Of a DNA stretch of 64,000 nucleotides, positions 1-13,355 are shown piece by piece. Source of the DNA: Sorghum bicolor. Taxonomy: Eukaryota; Streptophyta; Magnoliopsida; Poales; Poaceae. Position numbers and translations under genes: made by a program. The notes beneath the pieces are model-generated. The model was not told the DNA's origin, did no database searches, and saw nothing but the letters and a program-made list of their open reading frames with translations. The stretch covers positions 23,765,838-23,829,837 of the forward strand of contig NC_012877.2 in assembly GCF_000003195.3 (NCBI RefSeq), in the 5' to 3' direction. Position 1 is the stretch's first letter; the number at the start of each line of letters is the position of its first letter.

Positions 1-796
1 TTTGCATTTGAGAAAGTGTTTGTAAACTCTAGTCACAAAGTCTTGAATCACATAAAGACTTTATGAAACTACATGCGGGACTTGTGGATTTAGAACTGCA
101 CTTTCTTAACACTTTGTCAAATGAAAAAATGTAATATATATCAAATGTAGATCTTGATGAGTGGAACAAAATTTGTATTCATGACTTTTGGAGTTGGGGC
201 CGTCTAGGGTCCCGAAAATGTGCGTGTAGCAGTGAAAATTTGAAATTTCAAAATTTTAGTGGTTCAAACCATCTCAAATGAAACGTTGACCATTACAACA
301 AATGTGTATCATGATAAGGGGAACAAACTTTGTATTCATGACTTTTGCATCTGAGACTGTCTCGGATCCGGTCAAAGTGTATTTTCTAAAAAATCCAATG
401 TTTGACTTGGTCAAACTAGGTCAAACTAGGCAATAAAATACCTCAAATGAAAAAAAATTGAATACAACATAGTTAGACCTCATCAAGGTCTACCTTTGAT
501 ACACAATACATTTCTGCATTTGGAAAAGTTACAGAAAACTCAGTTCACTTGTTTTGAAAACCCAAGGCGTGGCTTGGTCAAACCAGGTCAAACGAGTGAG
601 TAAATGACCTCAGATGAGAAGCTTTTGAATACAAGGTAGATAGAGCTCATCAAGATACACATTCCATACATAGGACATTTTTGCATTTGTGAAAGTGTTT
701 GTAAACTCTAGTCACAAAGTCTTGAATCACACATAGACTTTATGAAACTACATGCCGGACTTGTGGATTTAGAACTGCACTTTCTTAACGCTTTGT

Positions 797-1476
797 CAAA
801 TGCAAAAATGTCCTATATATCAAATGTAGATCTTGATGAGTGGAACAAAATTTCTATTCATGACTTTCGGAGTTGGGGCCGTCTAGGGTCCCGAAAACAT
901 GCGTGTAGGAGTGAAAATTTGAAATTTCAAAATTTTAGTGGTTCAAACCATCTCAAATGAAAAGTTGACCATTACAACAAATGTGTATCTTCATAAGGGG
1001 AACAAACTTTGTATTCATGACTTTTGCATCTGAGACAATCTCGGGTCCGATCAAAGTGTATTTTCTAAAAAATCCAATGTTTGACTTGGTCAAACTAGGT
1101 CAAACTAGGCAATAAAATACCTCAAATGAAAAAAAATTGAATACAACATAGTTAGACCTCATCAAGGTCTACCTTTGATACACAATACATTTTTGCAATT
1201 GGAAAAGTTACAGAAAACTCAGTTCACTTGTTTTGAAAACCCAAGGCGTGGCTTGGTCAAACCTTGTCAAACGAGTGAGTAAATGACCTCAAATGAGAAA
1301 CTTTTGAACACAAGGTAGATAGAGCTCATCAAGATACACATTCCATACATAGGATATTTTTGCATTTGAGAAAGTGTTTATAAACTCTAGTCACAAAGTC
1401 TTGAATCACACATAGACTTTTATGAAACTACATGCGGGACTTGTGGATTTAGAACTGCACTTTCTTAACGCTTTGT
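797..1476. repeat. Representative higher-order unit: four ~170-bp monomers
   Basis: Aligning on the shared word caaatg splits one 680-bp unit into four monomers: 797-953 (157 bp), 954-1122 (169 bp), 1123-1289 (167 bp) and 1290-1476 (187 bp). All four begin caaatg followed by an A-rich stretch and then a version of tcatcaagg/ttgatgagtgg about 30 bases in. Monomers 2 and 3 both end with paired GGTCAAAC words and ctcaaatga. Monomers 1 and 2 are closest to each other, as are 3 and 4. So the 679-bp unit is a tetramer of one ancestral monomer of nucleosome-like length. Confidence 0.85.
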
Positions 1477-3589
1477 CAAATGCAAAAATGTCCTATATAT
1501 CAAATGTAGATCTTGATGAGTGGAACAAAATTTGTATTCATGACTTTCGGAGTTGGGGCCGTCTAGGGTCCCGAAAACGTGCGTGTAGTAGTGAAAATTT
1601 GAAATTTCAAACTTTTAGTGGTTCAAACCATCTCAAATGAAACGTTGACCATTACAACAAATGTGTATCTTGATAAGGGGAACAAACTTTGTATTCATGA
1701 ATTTTGCATCTGAGACTGTCTCGGATCCGGTCAAAGTGTATTTTCTAAAAAATCCAATGTTTGACTTGGTCAAACTAGGTCAAACTAGGCAATAAAATAC
1801 CTCAAATGAAAAAAAATTGAATACAACATAGTTAGACCTCATCAAGGTCTACCTTTGATACACAGTACATTTTTGCATTTGGAAAAGTTTCAGAAAACTC
1901 AGTTCACTTGTTTTGAAAACCCAAGACGTGGCTTGGTCAAACCAGGTCAAACGAGTGAGTAAATGACCTCAAATGAGAAACTTTTGAATACAAGGTAGAT
2001 AGAGCTCGTCAAGATACACATTCCATACATAGGACATTTTTGCATTTGTGAAAGTGTTTGTAAACTCTAGTCACAAAGTCTTGAATCACACATAGACTTT
2101 ATGAAACTACATGCGGGACTTGTGGATTTAGAACTGCACTTTCTTAACGCTTTGTCAAATGCAAAAATGTCCTATATATCAAATGTATATCTTGCTGAGT
2201 GGAACAAAATTTGTATTCATGACTTTCGGAGTTGGGGCCGTCTAGGGTCCCGAAAACGTGCGTGTAGGAGTGAAAATTTGAAATTTCAAAATTTTAGTGG
2301 TTCAAACCATCTCAAATGAAACGTTGACCATTACAACAAATGTGTATCTTGATAAGGGGAACAAACTTTGTATTCATGACTTTTGCATCTGAGACTGTCT
2401 CGGATCCGGTCAAAGTGTATTTTCTAAAAAATCCAATGTTTGACTTGGTCAAACTAGGTCAAACTAGGCAATAAAATACCTCAAATGAAAAAAAATTGAA
2501 TACAACATAGTTAGACCTCATCAAGGTCTACCTTTGATACACAATACATTTTTGCATTTGGAAAAGTTACAGAAAACTCAGTTCACTTGTTTTGAAAACC
2601 CAAGGCGTGGCTTGGTCAAACCAGGTCAAACGAGTGAGTAAATGACCTCAGATGAGAAACTTTTGAATACAAGGTAGATAGAGCTCATCAAGATACACAT
2701 TCCATACATAGGACATTTTTGCATTTGTGAAAGTGTTTTTAAACTCTAGTCACAAAGTCTTGAATCACACATAGACTTAATGAAACTACATGCGGGACTT
2801 GTGAATTTAGAACTGCACTTTCTTAACGCTTTGTCAAATGCAAAAATGTCCTATATATCAAATGTAGATCTTGATGAGTGGAACAAAATTTGTATTCATG
2901 ACTTTCGGAATTGGGGCCGTCTAGGGTCCCGAAAACGTGCGTGTAGGAGTGAAAAATTGAAATTTCAAAATTTTAGTGGTTCAAACCATCTCAAATGAAA
3001 AGTTGACCATTACAATAAATGTGTATCTTGATAAGGGGAACAAACTTTGTATTCATGACTTTTGCATCTGAGACCGTCTCGGGTCCGGTCAAAGTGTATT
3101 TTCTAAAAAATCCAATGTTTGACTTGGTCAAACTAGGTCAAACTTGGCAATAAAATACCTCAAATGAACAAAATTGAATACAACATAGTTAGATCTCATC
3201 AAGGTCTACCTTTGATACACAATACATTTTTGCATTTGGAAAAGTTACAGAAAACTCAGTTCACTTGTTTTAAAAACCCAAGGCATGGCTTGGTCTTACC
3301 TGGTCAAACGAGTGAGTAAATGACCTCAAATGAGAAACTTTTGTATACAAGGTAGATAGAGCTCATCAAGATACACATTCCACAAATAGGACATTTTTGC
3401 ATTTGAGAAAGTGTTTGTAAACTCTAGTCACAAAGTCTTGAATCACACAAAGACTTTATGAAACTACATGCGGGACTTGTGGATTTAGAACTGCACTTTC
3501 TTAACACTTTGTCAAATGCAAAAATGTCCTATATATCAAATGTAGATATTGATTAGTGGAACAAAATTTGTATTCATGACTTTCGGAGT

Positions 3590-6500
3590 TGGGGCCGTCT
3601 AGGGTCCCGAAAACTTGCTTGTAGCAGTGAAAATTTGAAATTTCAAACTTTTAGTGGTTCAAACCATCTCAAATGAAACGTTGACCATTACAACAAATGT
3701 GTATCTTGATAAGGGGAACAAACTTTGTATTCATGACTTTTGCATCTGAGACTGTCTCGGATCCGGTCAAAGTGTATTTTCTAAAAAATCCAATGTTTGA
3801 CTTGGTCAAACTAGGTCAAATTAGGCAATAAAATACCTCAAATGAAAAAAAATTGAATACAACATAGTTAGACCTCATCAAGGTCTACCTTTGATACACA
3901 ATACATTTTTGCATTTGGAAAAGTTACAGAAAACTCAGTTCACTTGTTTTGAAAACCCAAGGCGTGGCTTGGTCAAACCAGGTCAAACGAGTGAGTAAAT
4001 GACCTCAGATGAGAAACTTTTGAATACAAGGTAGATAGAGCTCATCAAGATACACATTCCATACATAGGACATTTTTGCATTTGTGAAAGTGTTTGTAAA
4101 CTCTAGTCACAAAGTCTTGAATCACACATAGACTTTATGAAACTACATGCGGGACTTGTGGATTTAGAACTGCACTTTCTTAACGCTTTGTCAAATGCAA
4201 AAATGTCCTATATATCAAATGTAGGTCTTGATGAGTGGAACAAAATTTCTATTCATGACTTTCGGAGTTGGGGCCGTCTAGGGTCCCGAAAACATGCGTG
4301 TAGCAGTGAAAATTTGAAATTTCAAAATTTTAGTGGTTCAAACCATCTCAAATGAAAAGTTGACCATTACAACAAATGTGTATCTTCATAAGGGGAACAA
4401 ACTTTGTATTCATGACTTTTGCATCTGAGACAGTCTCGGGTCCGATCAAAGTGTATTTTCTAAAAAATCTAATGTTTGACTTGGTCAAACTAGGTCAAAC
4501 TAGGCAATAAAATACCTCAAATGAAAAAAAATTGAATACAACATAGTTAGACCTCATCAAGGTCTACCTTTGATACACAATACATTTTTGCATTTGGAAA
4601 AGTTACAGAAAACTCAGTTCACTTGTTTTGAAAACCCAAGGCGTGGCTTGGTCAAACCTTGTCAAACGAGTGAGTAAATGACCTCAAATGAGAAACTTTT
4701 GAATACAAGGTAGATAGAGCTCATCAAGATACACATTCCATACATAGGACATTTTTGCATTTGTGAAGGTGTTTGTAAACTCTAGTCACAAAGTCTTGAA
4801 TCACACATAGACTTTATGAAACTACGTACGGGACTTGTGGATTTAGAACTGCACTTTCTTAACGCTTTGTCAAATGCAAAAATGTCCAATATATCAAATG
4901 TAGATCTTGATGAGTGGAACAAAATTGCTATTCATGACTTTCGGAGTTGGGGCCGTCTAGGGTCCTGAAAACGTGCGTGCAGCAGTGAAAATTTGAAATT
5001 TCAAACTTTTAGTGGTTCAAACCATCTCAAATGAAACGTTGACCATTACAACAAATGTGTATCTTGATAAGGGGAACAAACTTTGTATTCATGACTTTTG
5101 CATCTGAGACCGTCTCGGGTCTGGTCAAAGTGTATTTTCTAAAAAATCCAATGTTTGGCTTGGTCAAACTAGGTCAATCTAGGCAATAAAATACCTCAAA
5201 TGAAAAAAATTGAATACAACATAGTTAGACCTCATCAAGGTCTACCTTTGATACACAATACATTTTTGCATTTGGAAAAGTTTCAGAAAACTCAGTTCAC
5301 TTGTTTTGAAAACCTAAGGCGTGGCTTGGTCAAACCAGGTGAAACGAGTGAGTAAATGACCTCAAATTAGAAACTTTTGAATACAAGGTAGATAGAGCTC
5401 ATCAAGATACACATTCTATACATAGGACATTTTTGCATTTGTGAAAGTGTTTGTAAACTCTAGTCACAAAGTCTTGAATCACACATAGACTTTATGAAAC
5501 TACATGCGGGACTTGTGAATTTAGAACTGCACTTTCTTAACGCTTTGTCAAATGCAAAAATGTCCTATATATCAAATGTAGATCTTGATGAGTGGAACAA
5601 AATTTGTATTCATGACTTTCGGAGTTGGGGCCGTCTAGGGTCCCGAAAACTTGCTTGTAGCAGTGAAAATTTGAAATTTCAAACTTTTAGTGGTTCAAAC
5701 CATCTCAAATGAAACGTTGACCATTACAACAAATGTGTATCTTGATAAGGGGAACAAACTTTGTATTCATGACTTTTGCATCTGAGACTGTCTCGGATCC
5801 GGTCAAAGTGTATTTTCTAAAAAATCCAATGTTTGACTTGGTCAAACTAGGTCAAACTAGGCAATAAAATACCTCAAATGAAAAAAAATTGAATACAACA
5901 TAGTTAGACCTCATCAAGGTCTACCTTTGATACACAATACATTTTTGCATTTGGAAAAGTTACAGAAAACTCAGTTCACTTGTTTTGAAAACCCAAGGCG
6001 TGGCTTGGTCAAACCAGGTCAAACGAGTGAGTAAATGACCTCAGATGAGAAACTTTTGAATACAAGGTAGATAGAGCTCATCAAGATACACATTCCATAC
6101 ATAGGACATTTTTGCATTTGTGAAAGTGTTTGTAAACTCTAGTCACAAAGTCTTGAATCACACATAGACTTTATGAAACTACATGCGGGACTTGTGGATT
6201 TAGAACTGCACTTTCTTAACGCTTTGTCAAATGCAAAAATGTCCTATATATCAAATGTAGGTCTTGATGAGTGGAACAAAATTTCTATTCATGACTTTCG
6301 GAGTTGGGGCCGTCTAGGGTCCCGAAAACATGCGTGTAGCAGTGAAAATTTGAAATTTCAAAATTTTAGTGTTCAAACCATCTCAAATGAAAAGTTGACC
6401 ATTACAACAAATGTGTATCTTCATAAGGGGAACAAACTTTGTATTCATGACTTTTGCATCTGAGACAGTCTCGGGTCCGATCAAAGTGTATTTTCTAAAA

Positions 6501-8194
6501 AATCTAATGTTTGACTTGGTCAAACTAGGCAATAAAATACCTCAAATGAAAAAAAATTGAATACAACATAGTTAGACCTCATCAAGGTCTACCTTTGATA
6601 CACAATACATTTTTGCATTTGGAAAAGTTACAGAAAACTCAGTTCACTTGTTTTGAAAACCCAAGGCGTGGCTTGGTCAAACCTTGTCAAACGAGTGAGT
6701 AAATGACCTCAAATGAGAAACTTTTGAATACAAGGTAGATAGAGCTCATCAAGATACACATTCCATACATAGGACATTTTTGCATTTGTGAAGGTGTTTG
6801 TAAACTCTAGTCACAAAGTCTTGAATCACACATAGACTTTATGAAACTACATACGGGACTTGTGGATTTAGAACTGCACTTTCTTAACGCTTTGTCAAAT
6901 GCAAAAATGTCCAATATATCAAATGTAGGTCTTGATGAGTGGAACAAAATTTCTATTCATGACTTTCGGAGTTGGGGCCGTCTAGGGTCCCGAAAACATG
7001 CGTGTAGCAGTGAAAATTTGAAATTTCAAAATTTTAGTGGTTCAAACCATCTCAAATGAAAAGTTGACCATTACAACAAATGTGTATCTTCATAAGGGGA
7101 ACAAACTTTGTATTCATGACTTTTGCATCTGAGACAGTCTCGGGTCCGATCAAAGTGTATTTTCTAAAAAATCTAATGTTTGACTTGGTCAAACTAGGTC
7201 AAACTAGGCAATAAAATACCTCAAATGAAAAAAAATTGAATACAACATAGTTAGACCTCATCAAGGTCTACCTTTGATACACAATACATTTTTGCATTTG
7301 GAAAAGTTACAGAAAACTCAGTTCACTTGTTTTGAAAACCCAAGGCGTGGCTTGGTCAAACCTTGTCAAACGAGTGAGTAAATGACCTCAAATGAGAAAC
7401 TTTTGAATACAAGGTAGATAGAGCTCATCAAGATACACATTCCATACATAGGACATTTTTGCATTTGTGAAGGTGTTTGTAAACTCTAGTCACAAAGTCT
7501 TGAATCACACATAGACTTTATGAAACTACGTACGGGACTTGTGGATTTAGAACTGCACTTTCTTAACGCTTTGTCAAATGCAAAAATGTCCAATATATCA
7601 AATGTAGATCTTGATGAGTGGAACAAAATTGCTATTCATGACTTTCGGAGTTGGGGCCGTCTAGGGTCCTGAAAACGTGCGTGCAGCAGTGAAAATTTGA
7701 AATTTCAAACTTTTAGTGGTTCAAACCATCTCAAATGAAACGTTGACCATTACAACAAATGTGTATCTTGATAAGGGGAACAAACTTTGTATTCATGACT
7801 TTTGCATCTGAGACCGTCTCGGGTCTGGTCAAAGTGTATTTTCTAAAAAATCCAATGTTTGGCTTGGTCAAACTAGGTCAATCTAGGCAATAAAATACCT
7901 CAAATGAAAAAAATTGAATACAACATAGTTAGACCTCATCAAGGTCTACCTTTGATACACAATACATTTTTGCATTTGGAAAAGTTTCAGAAAACTCAGT
8001 TCACTTGTTTTGAAAACCTAAGGCGTGGCTTGGTCAAACCAGGTGAAACGAGTGAGTAAATGACCTCAAATTAGAAACTTTTGAATACAAGGTAGATAGA
8101 GCTCATCAAGATACACATTCTATACATAGGACATTTTTGCATTTGTGAAAGTGTTTGTAAACTCTAGTCACAAAGTCTTGAATCACACATAGAC
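3590..8194. repeat. Overlapping multi-unit duplications in the left array
   Basis: Private variants recur at fixed offsets. The tract 3590-4815 reappears at 5626-6840, about 2036 bp away (three units). Shared markers include cttgcttgtagcag, gtaggtcttgatg and aatctaatg. The tract of roughly 4225-5490 reappears at 6929-8194, offset 2704 bp (four units). Markers there include ggtcaatctagg, atgtttggcttgg, aggtgaaacgag and acattctatac. The blocks overlap and their ends are mosaic, as expected from repeated unequal exchange. Ends are approximate, placed by eye. Confidence 0.75.
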
Positions 8195-8350
8195 TTTATG
8201 AAACTACATGCGGGACTTGTGGATTTAGAACTGCACTTTCTTCACGCTTTGTCAAATGCAAAAATGTCCTATATATCAAATGTAGATCTTGATGAGTGGA
8301 ACAAAATTTGTATTCATGACTTTCGGAGTTGGGGCCGTCTAGGGTCCCGA

Positions 8351-8570
8351 AAACGTGCGTGTAGCAGTGAAAATTTGAAATTTCAAAATTTTAGTGGTCC
8401 AAACCATCTCAAATGAAACGTTGACCATTATAACAAATGTGTATCTTGATAAGGGGAACAAAACGTGCGTGCAGCAGTGAAAATTTGAAATTTCAAAATT
8501 TTAGTGGTTCAAACCATCTCAAATGAAACGTTGACCATTACAACAAATGTGTATCTTGATAAGGGGAACA
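8351..8570. repeat. 110-bp out-of-register direct duplication
   Basis: The segment 8351-8460 is followed at once by a second copy at 8461-8570; both start aaacgtgcgt. The join falls inside a monomer, after aaggggaaca, and shares a few A residues, so it is not a whole-monomer or whole-unit exchange. The second copy carries gcagcag where the first has gtagcag. That matches the variant in the units near 4980 and 7680, so the second copy probably came from another unit rather than its neighbour. Confidence 0.85.
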
Positions 8571-8818
8571 AACTTTGTATTCATGACTTTTGTATCTGAG
8601 ACCGTCTCGGGTCCGGTCAAAGTGTATTTTCTAAAAAATCCAATGTTTGACTTGGTCAAACTAGGTCAAACTAGGCAATAAAATACCTCAAATGAAAAAA
8701 AAATTGAATACAACATAGTTAGACCTCATCAAGGTCTACCTTTGATACACAATACATTTTTGCATTTGGAAAAGTTACAGAAAACTTAGTTCACTTGTTT
8801 TGAAAACCCAAGGCGTGG

Positions 8819-8823
8819 CTTGG
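8819..8823. repeat. Target-site duplication of the LARD-like element (left)
   Basis: cttgg directly precedes the element at 8824 and is repeated directly after it at 17806-17810. In intact units this site reads through as a single cttgg inside gcgtggcttggtcaaacc. Confidence 0.92.
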
Positions 8824-11800
8824 TGTCACACCCTGGCTTTTAAAATAAGACCAGAGTCGTCATATGTGTGCCCAGGAAGTCAACACATATAACAAAAGAA
8901 TAGAAATATCAACAATGTTATATATAGCAGAAAACATATTTATATTAACACTTACAAACATCAGAGTACGCAGAAACAGAAGCTAAACGTCTTAGGCTCC
9001 ATTCTTCTCAGAGACGGTTGACTGGGGGCTCCGTACGCCAAGCACTTCTGATAAGCTTCTAGAAAACTCCATAGCATCTTTGTTCTTCTTCTAAGCAGCA
9101 CTTTACTACACACTGGGGGTGTGGGGGGAAATAGCAAGGGTGAGTTCATGTCGAACTCAACAAGCACAGACGGAAAGTAATGACATGCAAGGCTTAAAAC
9201 AAGGTAAAGCTGACTTGGTTTGACTGCGGTAGCATTTTAGTTAACCACTTTTAATTATGACTATTATTAGAACAACCTACTACTAATTATGAGTAGCATA
9301 AACCCAACCCTTAATTAGTGTAAGTAGTATTTAGCATCTTTTAAAGGACTAACCTAATTATTATAGTAATCCAGGGATTAACCCCAATTATTAACACAGG
9401 ATAGCAATCCTGCCAACACAGAATAGCCATTCCGCCAAAACACGAGGTAGCAACCTCGCCAAGATCCATCTCCAAGTATCCAGTGAATCCAATTTGCTCA
9501 TCAAGTGAGGGTCTGGGCCGCTTGTGACCGTGAGCACGGCTGATATATCAGTTTTACACTCTGCAGAGGTGTGCACGTTCACTCCAAGTCGTGATTCCCA
9601 TTTGCCCGGGGTCACGACTCCCCAAAACACTACCAAGGTGAGCAGGCAGGGTCTCACTACGAGACCTTTCACAGGGTCCAACTAATAGGCTGCCACTCGC
9701 AAGTTTTTGCCGGGGCGCTCGGCAGTCGATACCCATAGCCATGGCGTACCGATCAACCGACAACTTAATATTCATTACCCAAGTTACTTCCTCACGCCTA
9801 CCCAGAAAGTAACACCCTACTAGTGGAGGTCCTGCTAATTAGTCAAGCCAGAGCCATATAGCTTGGAGCTGCACTGTAAGTCCCAGGGGGCCACTCCCTG
9901 ACTAAGTCCTTACGGAGAGCAGAGACGGGTACGCCCGGCAAACCGGACCACCAACAGTACCCGCTCCCCCTGTCACCACCATCATCACGATGCTCGTAAG
10001 CATCCAACATCGCCATCACCGCAGTGACCAAAGATTCAGCACAGTTTAAGCATCAAGTTAAGTATAGAGTAATTCTTGTTTAAGCATGTGTATAAGGTGA
10101 GTAGAGCAGCTAAGCAAACCTAGTATGGCCTAGTCTACCTATATACATAACCCCAGGTGAATAAGGAATAGTAAGTAAAGCTAGTCATGTCCTTAGGGTT
10201 TGCATTCATTGGACACATGCATATAAAGTAAATGACATTAATGAGTAGGTTCAAAATGATCAAACGGTGTCTGCACTTGCCTTTATTCCCAGTGTATAAC
10301 TGCTCAGAATTCTTTGGCTTCTATCCTCTGATATCTATCTTCTGCTTCGATTGTCGGTCCTTAGCTCCTGATCTTCACTGTTGATGAACCACGCTTCTTC
10401 TACTCGTAGCAACCAAGCAACACAAACAGACAAACAACAATCACGACTAAGAACAAACATCAATCAAAAGAAAAGCTTTCAAATAGAGCGCACTAAACGA
10501 CACGACGTGTTGCTAGCATCACAAGAGCACAAAAACGGTTGAGAACAGAGCTATTCGTTAAACGAACACGGCTTTCGAGGTTCGAAGTGCAACGAAGAAA
10601 ATCAACTATTCGTCTTGTCTTGATCTATTTTATTTGATGAAAAGAGGTGATAGACTTTTTTTTAGAGAAATAACTCAAAAAGTAGAATTAAACAAATTAT
10701 AATTATAAAAGACGAAGTATAGTTCTAGTCATACTCTATTTATAAATAATTATAGAAATTATTTAAACTATTTTAGCATTTATAGCTTAGAGAATATAAA
10801 ATGAGTGAGAGCAACTTAATTAGAATCACTATTTATTTTCAAAAGTTAATCTAAGCAGGTCATAATTGAAAATTCATTTAGGTTGATATTAATTATATTA
10901 ATATTCTTTATTTAAAGACTAAACTATATAACTAAGTCGCTTTTAATCCAAGAGACATTAAATAAATATTAAACAAATTAATTATATACTTTATGTCTAA
11001 CTAAAAGTATTATAATTAATAAATATTTAAGTTAACATTAATCATGTTAATATTAGATTATAAAAATACCGAAGTGTAAACCTAAATTGTTTTTTATTAA
11101 CTAAAAATGACACTCAATAAATATTAATTAAACTAATTATATTTATAAACATGGGACTTGGAAAACAGTATCGCTAACAAGTCATTTACGTTGCCACGAT
11201 CACAAAACAATAGAAAACATGATTTTAACTGTATAGTGCTTTTAATTATAAAATTAGGTACATATATTAATTAATCTAATATTCAACTAAATATAGAAAA
11301 AACATGTGATATAATAAAAGTTAACACTACTGCGTAGAACGCGATGTTACGAAACTAACGCAACTGAACAAAACGAAGTTAAAACGAATAAACTATTGCT
11401 ATTTTTATTCAGTGGCAAAATCGTAATTAGGGGCATCTTCTCCCTTGGTCATGTTCGTAACCCATCCATGGCTGACTGCTGCTGCGTTCATCCAGAGGCT
11501 CGCACAGACGTGCAGGGGCTTCGGCAGGTCAGCGGCGCGGCAGCACGTGGCCGTGGTGACCCACACGCGGAGCCGGGGCAGGGGCTTGCTCGACACCCAC
11601 GGTAGTGGCCGGGCGGCCACAGGCGGTGCAGCGCTGCTGCCCTGCAGCGTGCTGGGCACGGGAGAGGGCAGCGAAGGGGGCGCCGGATGGCGGCACGACC
11701 GTGAGGGTGAGGTGCGAGGTTGGGCGCAGGGGGAAACCGAGCGGCACCGTGCGCCAGAGGCGAAAGAGAGGGCCGGCCAAGGATGCTGCTCGTCAGAGAA

Positions 11801-12614
11801 GACAAATAAATATCAGGTACACGACGAACGAGTATGGATTCGTAAAACAAAAGGCGTGCCGATGTAGAGGACGACGACACGAACCTCACTGTGGCGGCGG
11901 TTTTCGCAGGGGAAGACGGAGGCGGCCGGAAACACTCGCCGAACGTTCGCCGGAAAAGTTCGTGAGAAATGAGATCTAAAACTTCGGCGATGGATCTGCG
12001 GGGCTACGAGTGGCGGCTTGGAAAAGCGATCGTACTTCTGGAATCAGCGCGTCGAGAGCTACGCCGGCATATATATAGGTCTAGGGTTTGGAAAAGTTTC
12101 AGAATTTCTTAATTTCGGGATTTTAAATAAATCATTTTCAGTTCCAAAATAATTCCAGAAAAAGCTGAAATCATTTTAAATCCCTGAAAAAAATATTTTC
12201 AAAATTCCACAAATTCAATAAAATCTAGTAGAGATAGATTAGAATATTATGAACCAAAATAAAGTTTTTCGAGTTCATCAAAAAGTATTTTAGAGCGTCC
12301 GATAATTAGATTTTTGCTCTAGAAAAAATAAGAAAAAGATCCGGAAAAGTCTGAAAAATTCTCGCAAAGGAACAGATGGTGTCTAGACGTGTTTTTTTTA
12401 AATCTAGCACACTCAAAAACACATAACTCAAGTAACAAACAAGCATCATATCAACTAAAGCTCGTCTAATTAATTCCAAAGTATTTGAAAAGCACTATTT
12501 TTGTTTGATAAAAATATGTGGAAATTTAAACTATTGTTGGCAAATTTTATCCACATATTAAAACCATACATTTTTTTAATATTTTCTAATAACAACCCGA
12601 AATAGGGTGTTATA
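8824..12614 (-). repeat. 3' LTR of LARD-like element
   Basis: 3791 bp. In plus-strand reading it starts tgtcacaccctgg and ends ggtgttata. It matches 14001-17805 along its whole length with scattered substitutions and a few small indels (for example extra bases in the GC-rich part near 11545). It contains a GC-rich segment at about 11460-11980, a TATA-like box at 12069-12078, and very AT-rich DNA at 10660-11340 and 12100-12600. Open frames in the GC-rich part are not gene-like: they overlap on both strands and differ between the two LTR copies. Confidence 0.93.
12069..12078 (-). promoter_or_regulatory. TATA-like box in 3' LTR
   Basis: The minus strand reads CCTATATATATGCC just upstream, in element direction, of a GC-rich segment. 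The same site is in the other LTR at 17249-17258. By position it would be the core promoter of the element, but this copy is the downstream LTR. Confidence 0.5.
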
Positions 12615-12631
12615 GATCTACCCCACTTAAC
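12615..12631 (-). other. Polypurine tract of LARD-like element
   Basis: The plus strand reads gatctaccccacttaac directly against the 3' LTR; the minus strand gives the purine run AGTGGGGTAGA ending at the LTR edge. This is the expected position of the plus-strand DNA primer. Confidence 0.75.
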
Positions 12632-13338
12632 ATAAATCTCGTCTCGAGATTTGAAGAGACTAGAGAGATAGTCAAAGTAGAGCATCAAGATTGTATTGAG
12701 ACTTTTGACAAGATATGATTTAGCAATTAGGGATAAAAATTGTCAAAGAAGTCAAAGATCAATTCTCAAGATTGATTTAGAGTTTATGGCATGAGGTCAA
12801 CGGATTGAAGATCCGCATAGGTTGAAAAGCAAGATAAAAGGAGGGTGAAAAGATAGATAAAGGTTGATCACTGGGTTTTCACATTATAAGGTGTAAAGAT
12901 AAGGAGTGAAGATTAGCAATCGATGATATAAACGATAAATCAGTGCTCACAATTTCTTGATTCAAGATTTAGGAGATATATGATGAAAATATTAGGAATT
13001 GTCGAAGATTAGGAAGGAAGACAAAGATTGAATTTATAATCTTCGCGCTTCATTTATTCCAAGACTACGAGATGTAAGATCAAGGACCAAGGGTTGGCAC
13101 ACAATGATCAAACAGATCAAGATTGATGACAAAAAGGATAGACAAGATAGATGAAGACTTATCTTTAAGTCTTTATATTAAGGGGGATACGATCGAGAGG
13201 CAAACACTAGTAAAAGATGATAAGAAGATGGAGATTGGTGACAAATAAAAGATAAAGTTTGATATACAAGAAAGATAGATAAGAGGTGGTCTTCAAACTT
13301 CAAACTTTATTTTGTTTAAGATATCAAGAGTGGCAGAG

Positions 13339-13355
13339 GATCTACCCCACTTAAC
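13339..13355 (-). repeat. Second copy of the polypurine-tract motif
   Basis: The same 17 bases as at 12615-12631 (gatctaccccacttaac) recur exactly, about 724 bp away. A weaker third version starts at 13561 (ctacccgacttaaca). Each is followed by a diverged version of the same flank. Confidence 0.8.

Larger units (their letters stand above)
1..8823. repeat. Satellite array, left block (about 13 units of ~679 bp)
   Basis: Head-to-tail tandem repeat. Equivalent points of successive units (the start of the phrase atgaaactacatgc) fall at 63, 742, 1422, 2101, 2780, 3458, 4137, 4816, 5494, 6173, 6841, 7520 and 8198, a period of 678-680 bp with one 668-bp unit. Units differ by scattered point changes and appear well over 90% identical. 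The array is already running at base 1, so its left end is not in the window. It stops at 8823, where an LTR retrotransposon is inserted. Most units contain a 72-codon open frame; this follows from repeat homogeneity and is not evidence of a gene. I do not recognise the satellite family by name. Confidence 0.97.

Noticed and set aside
9391..9775. Minus-strand ORFs of 73-96 codons in the LARD-like LTR, repeated at 14558-14954
   Set aside because: They lie in a conserved part of the LTR, differ in frame end between copies, and show no domain.
11396..11979. Overlapping 69-140-codon ORFs in the GC-rich part of the LARD-like LTR (and the equivalents at 16589-17157)
   Set aside because: They overlap on both strands, are Arg/Pro/Ala-rich, and change length and frame between the two LTR copies. 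They are typical GC-rich shadows in an LTR.
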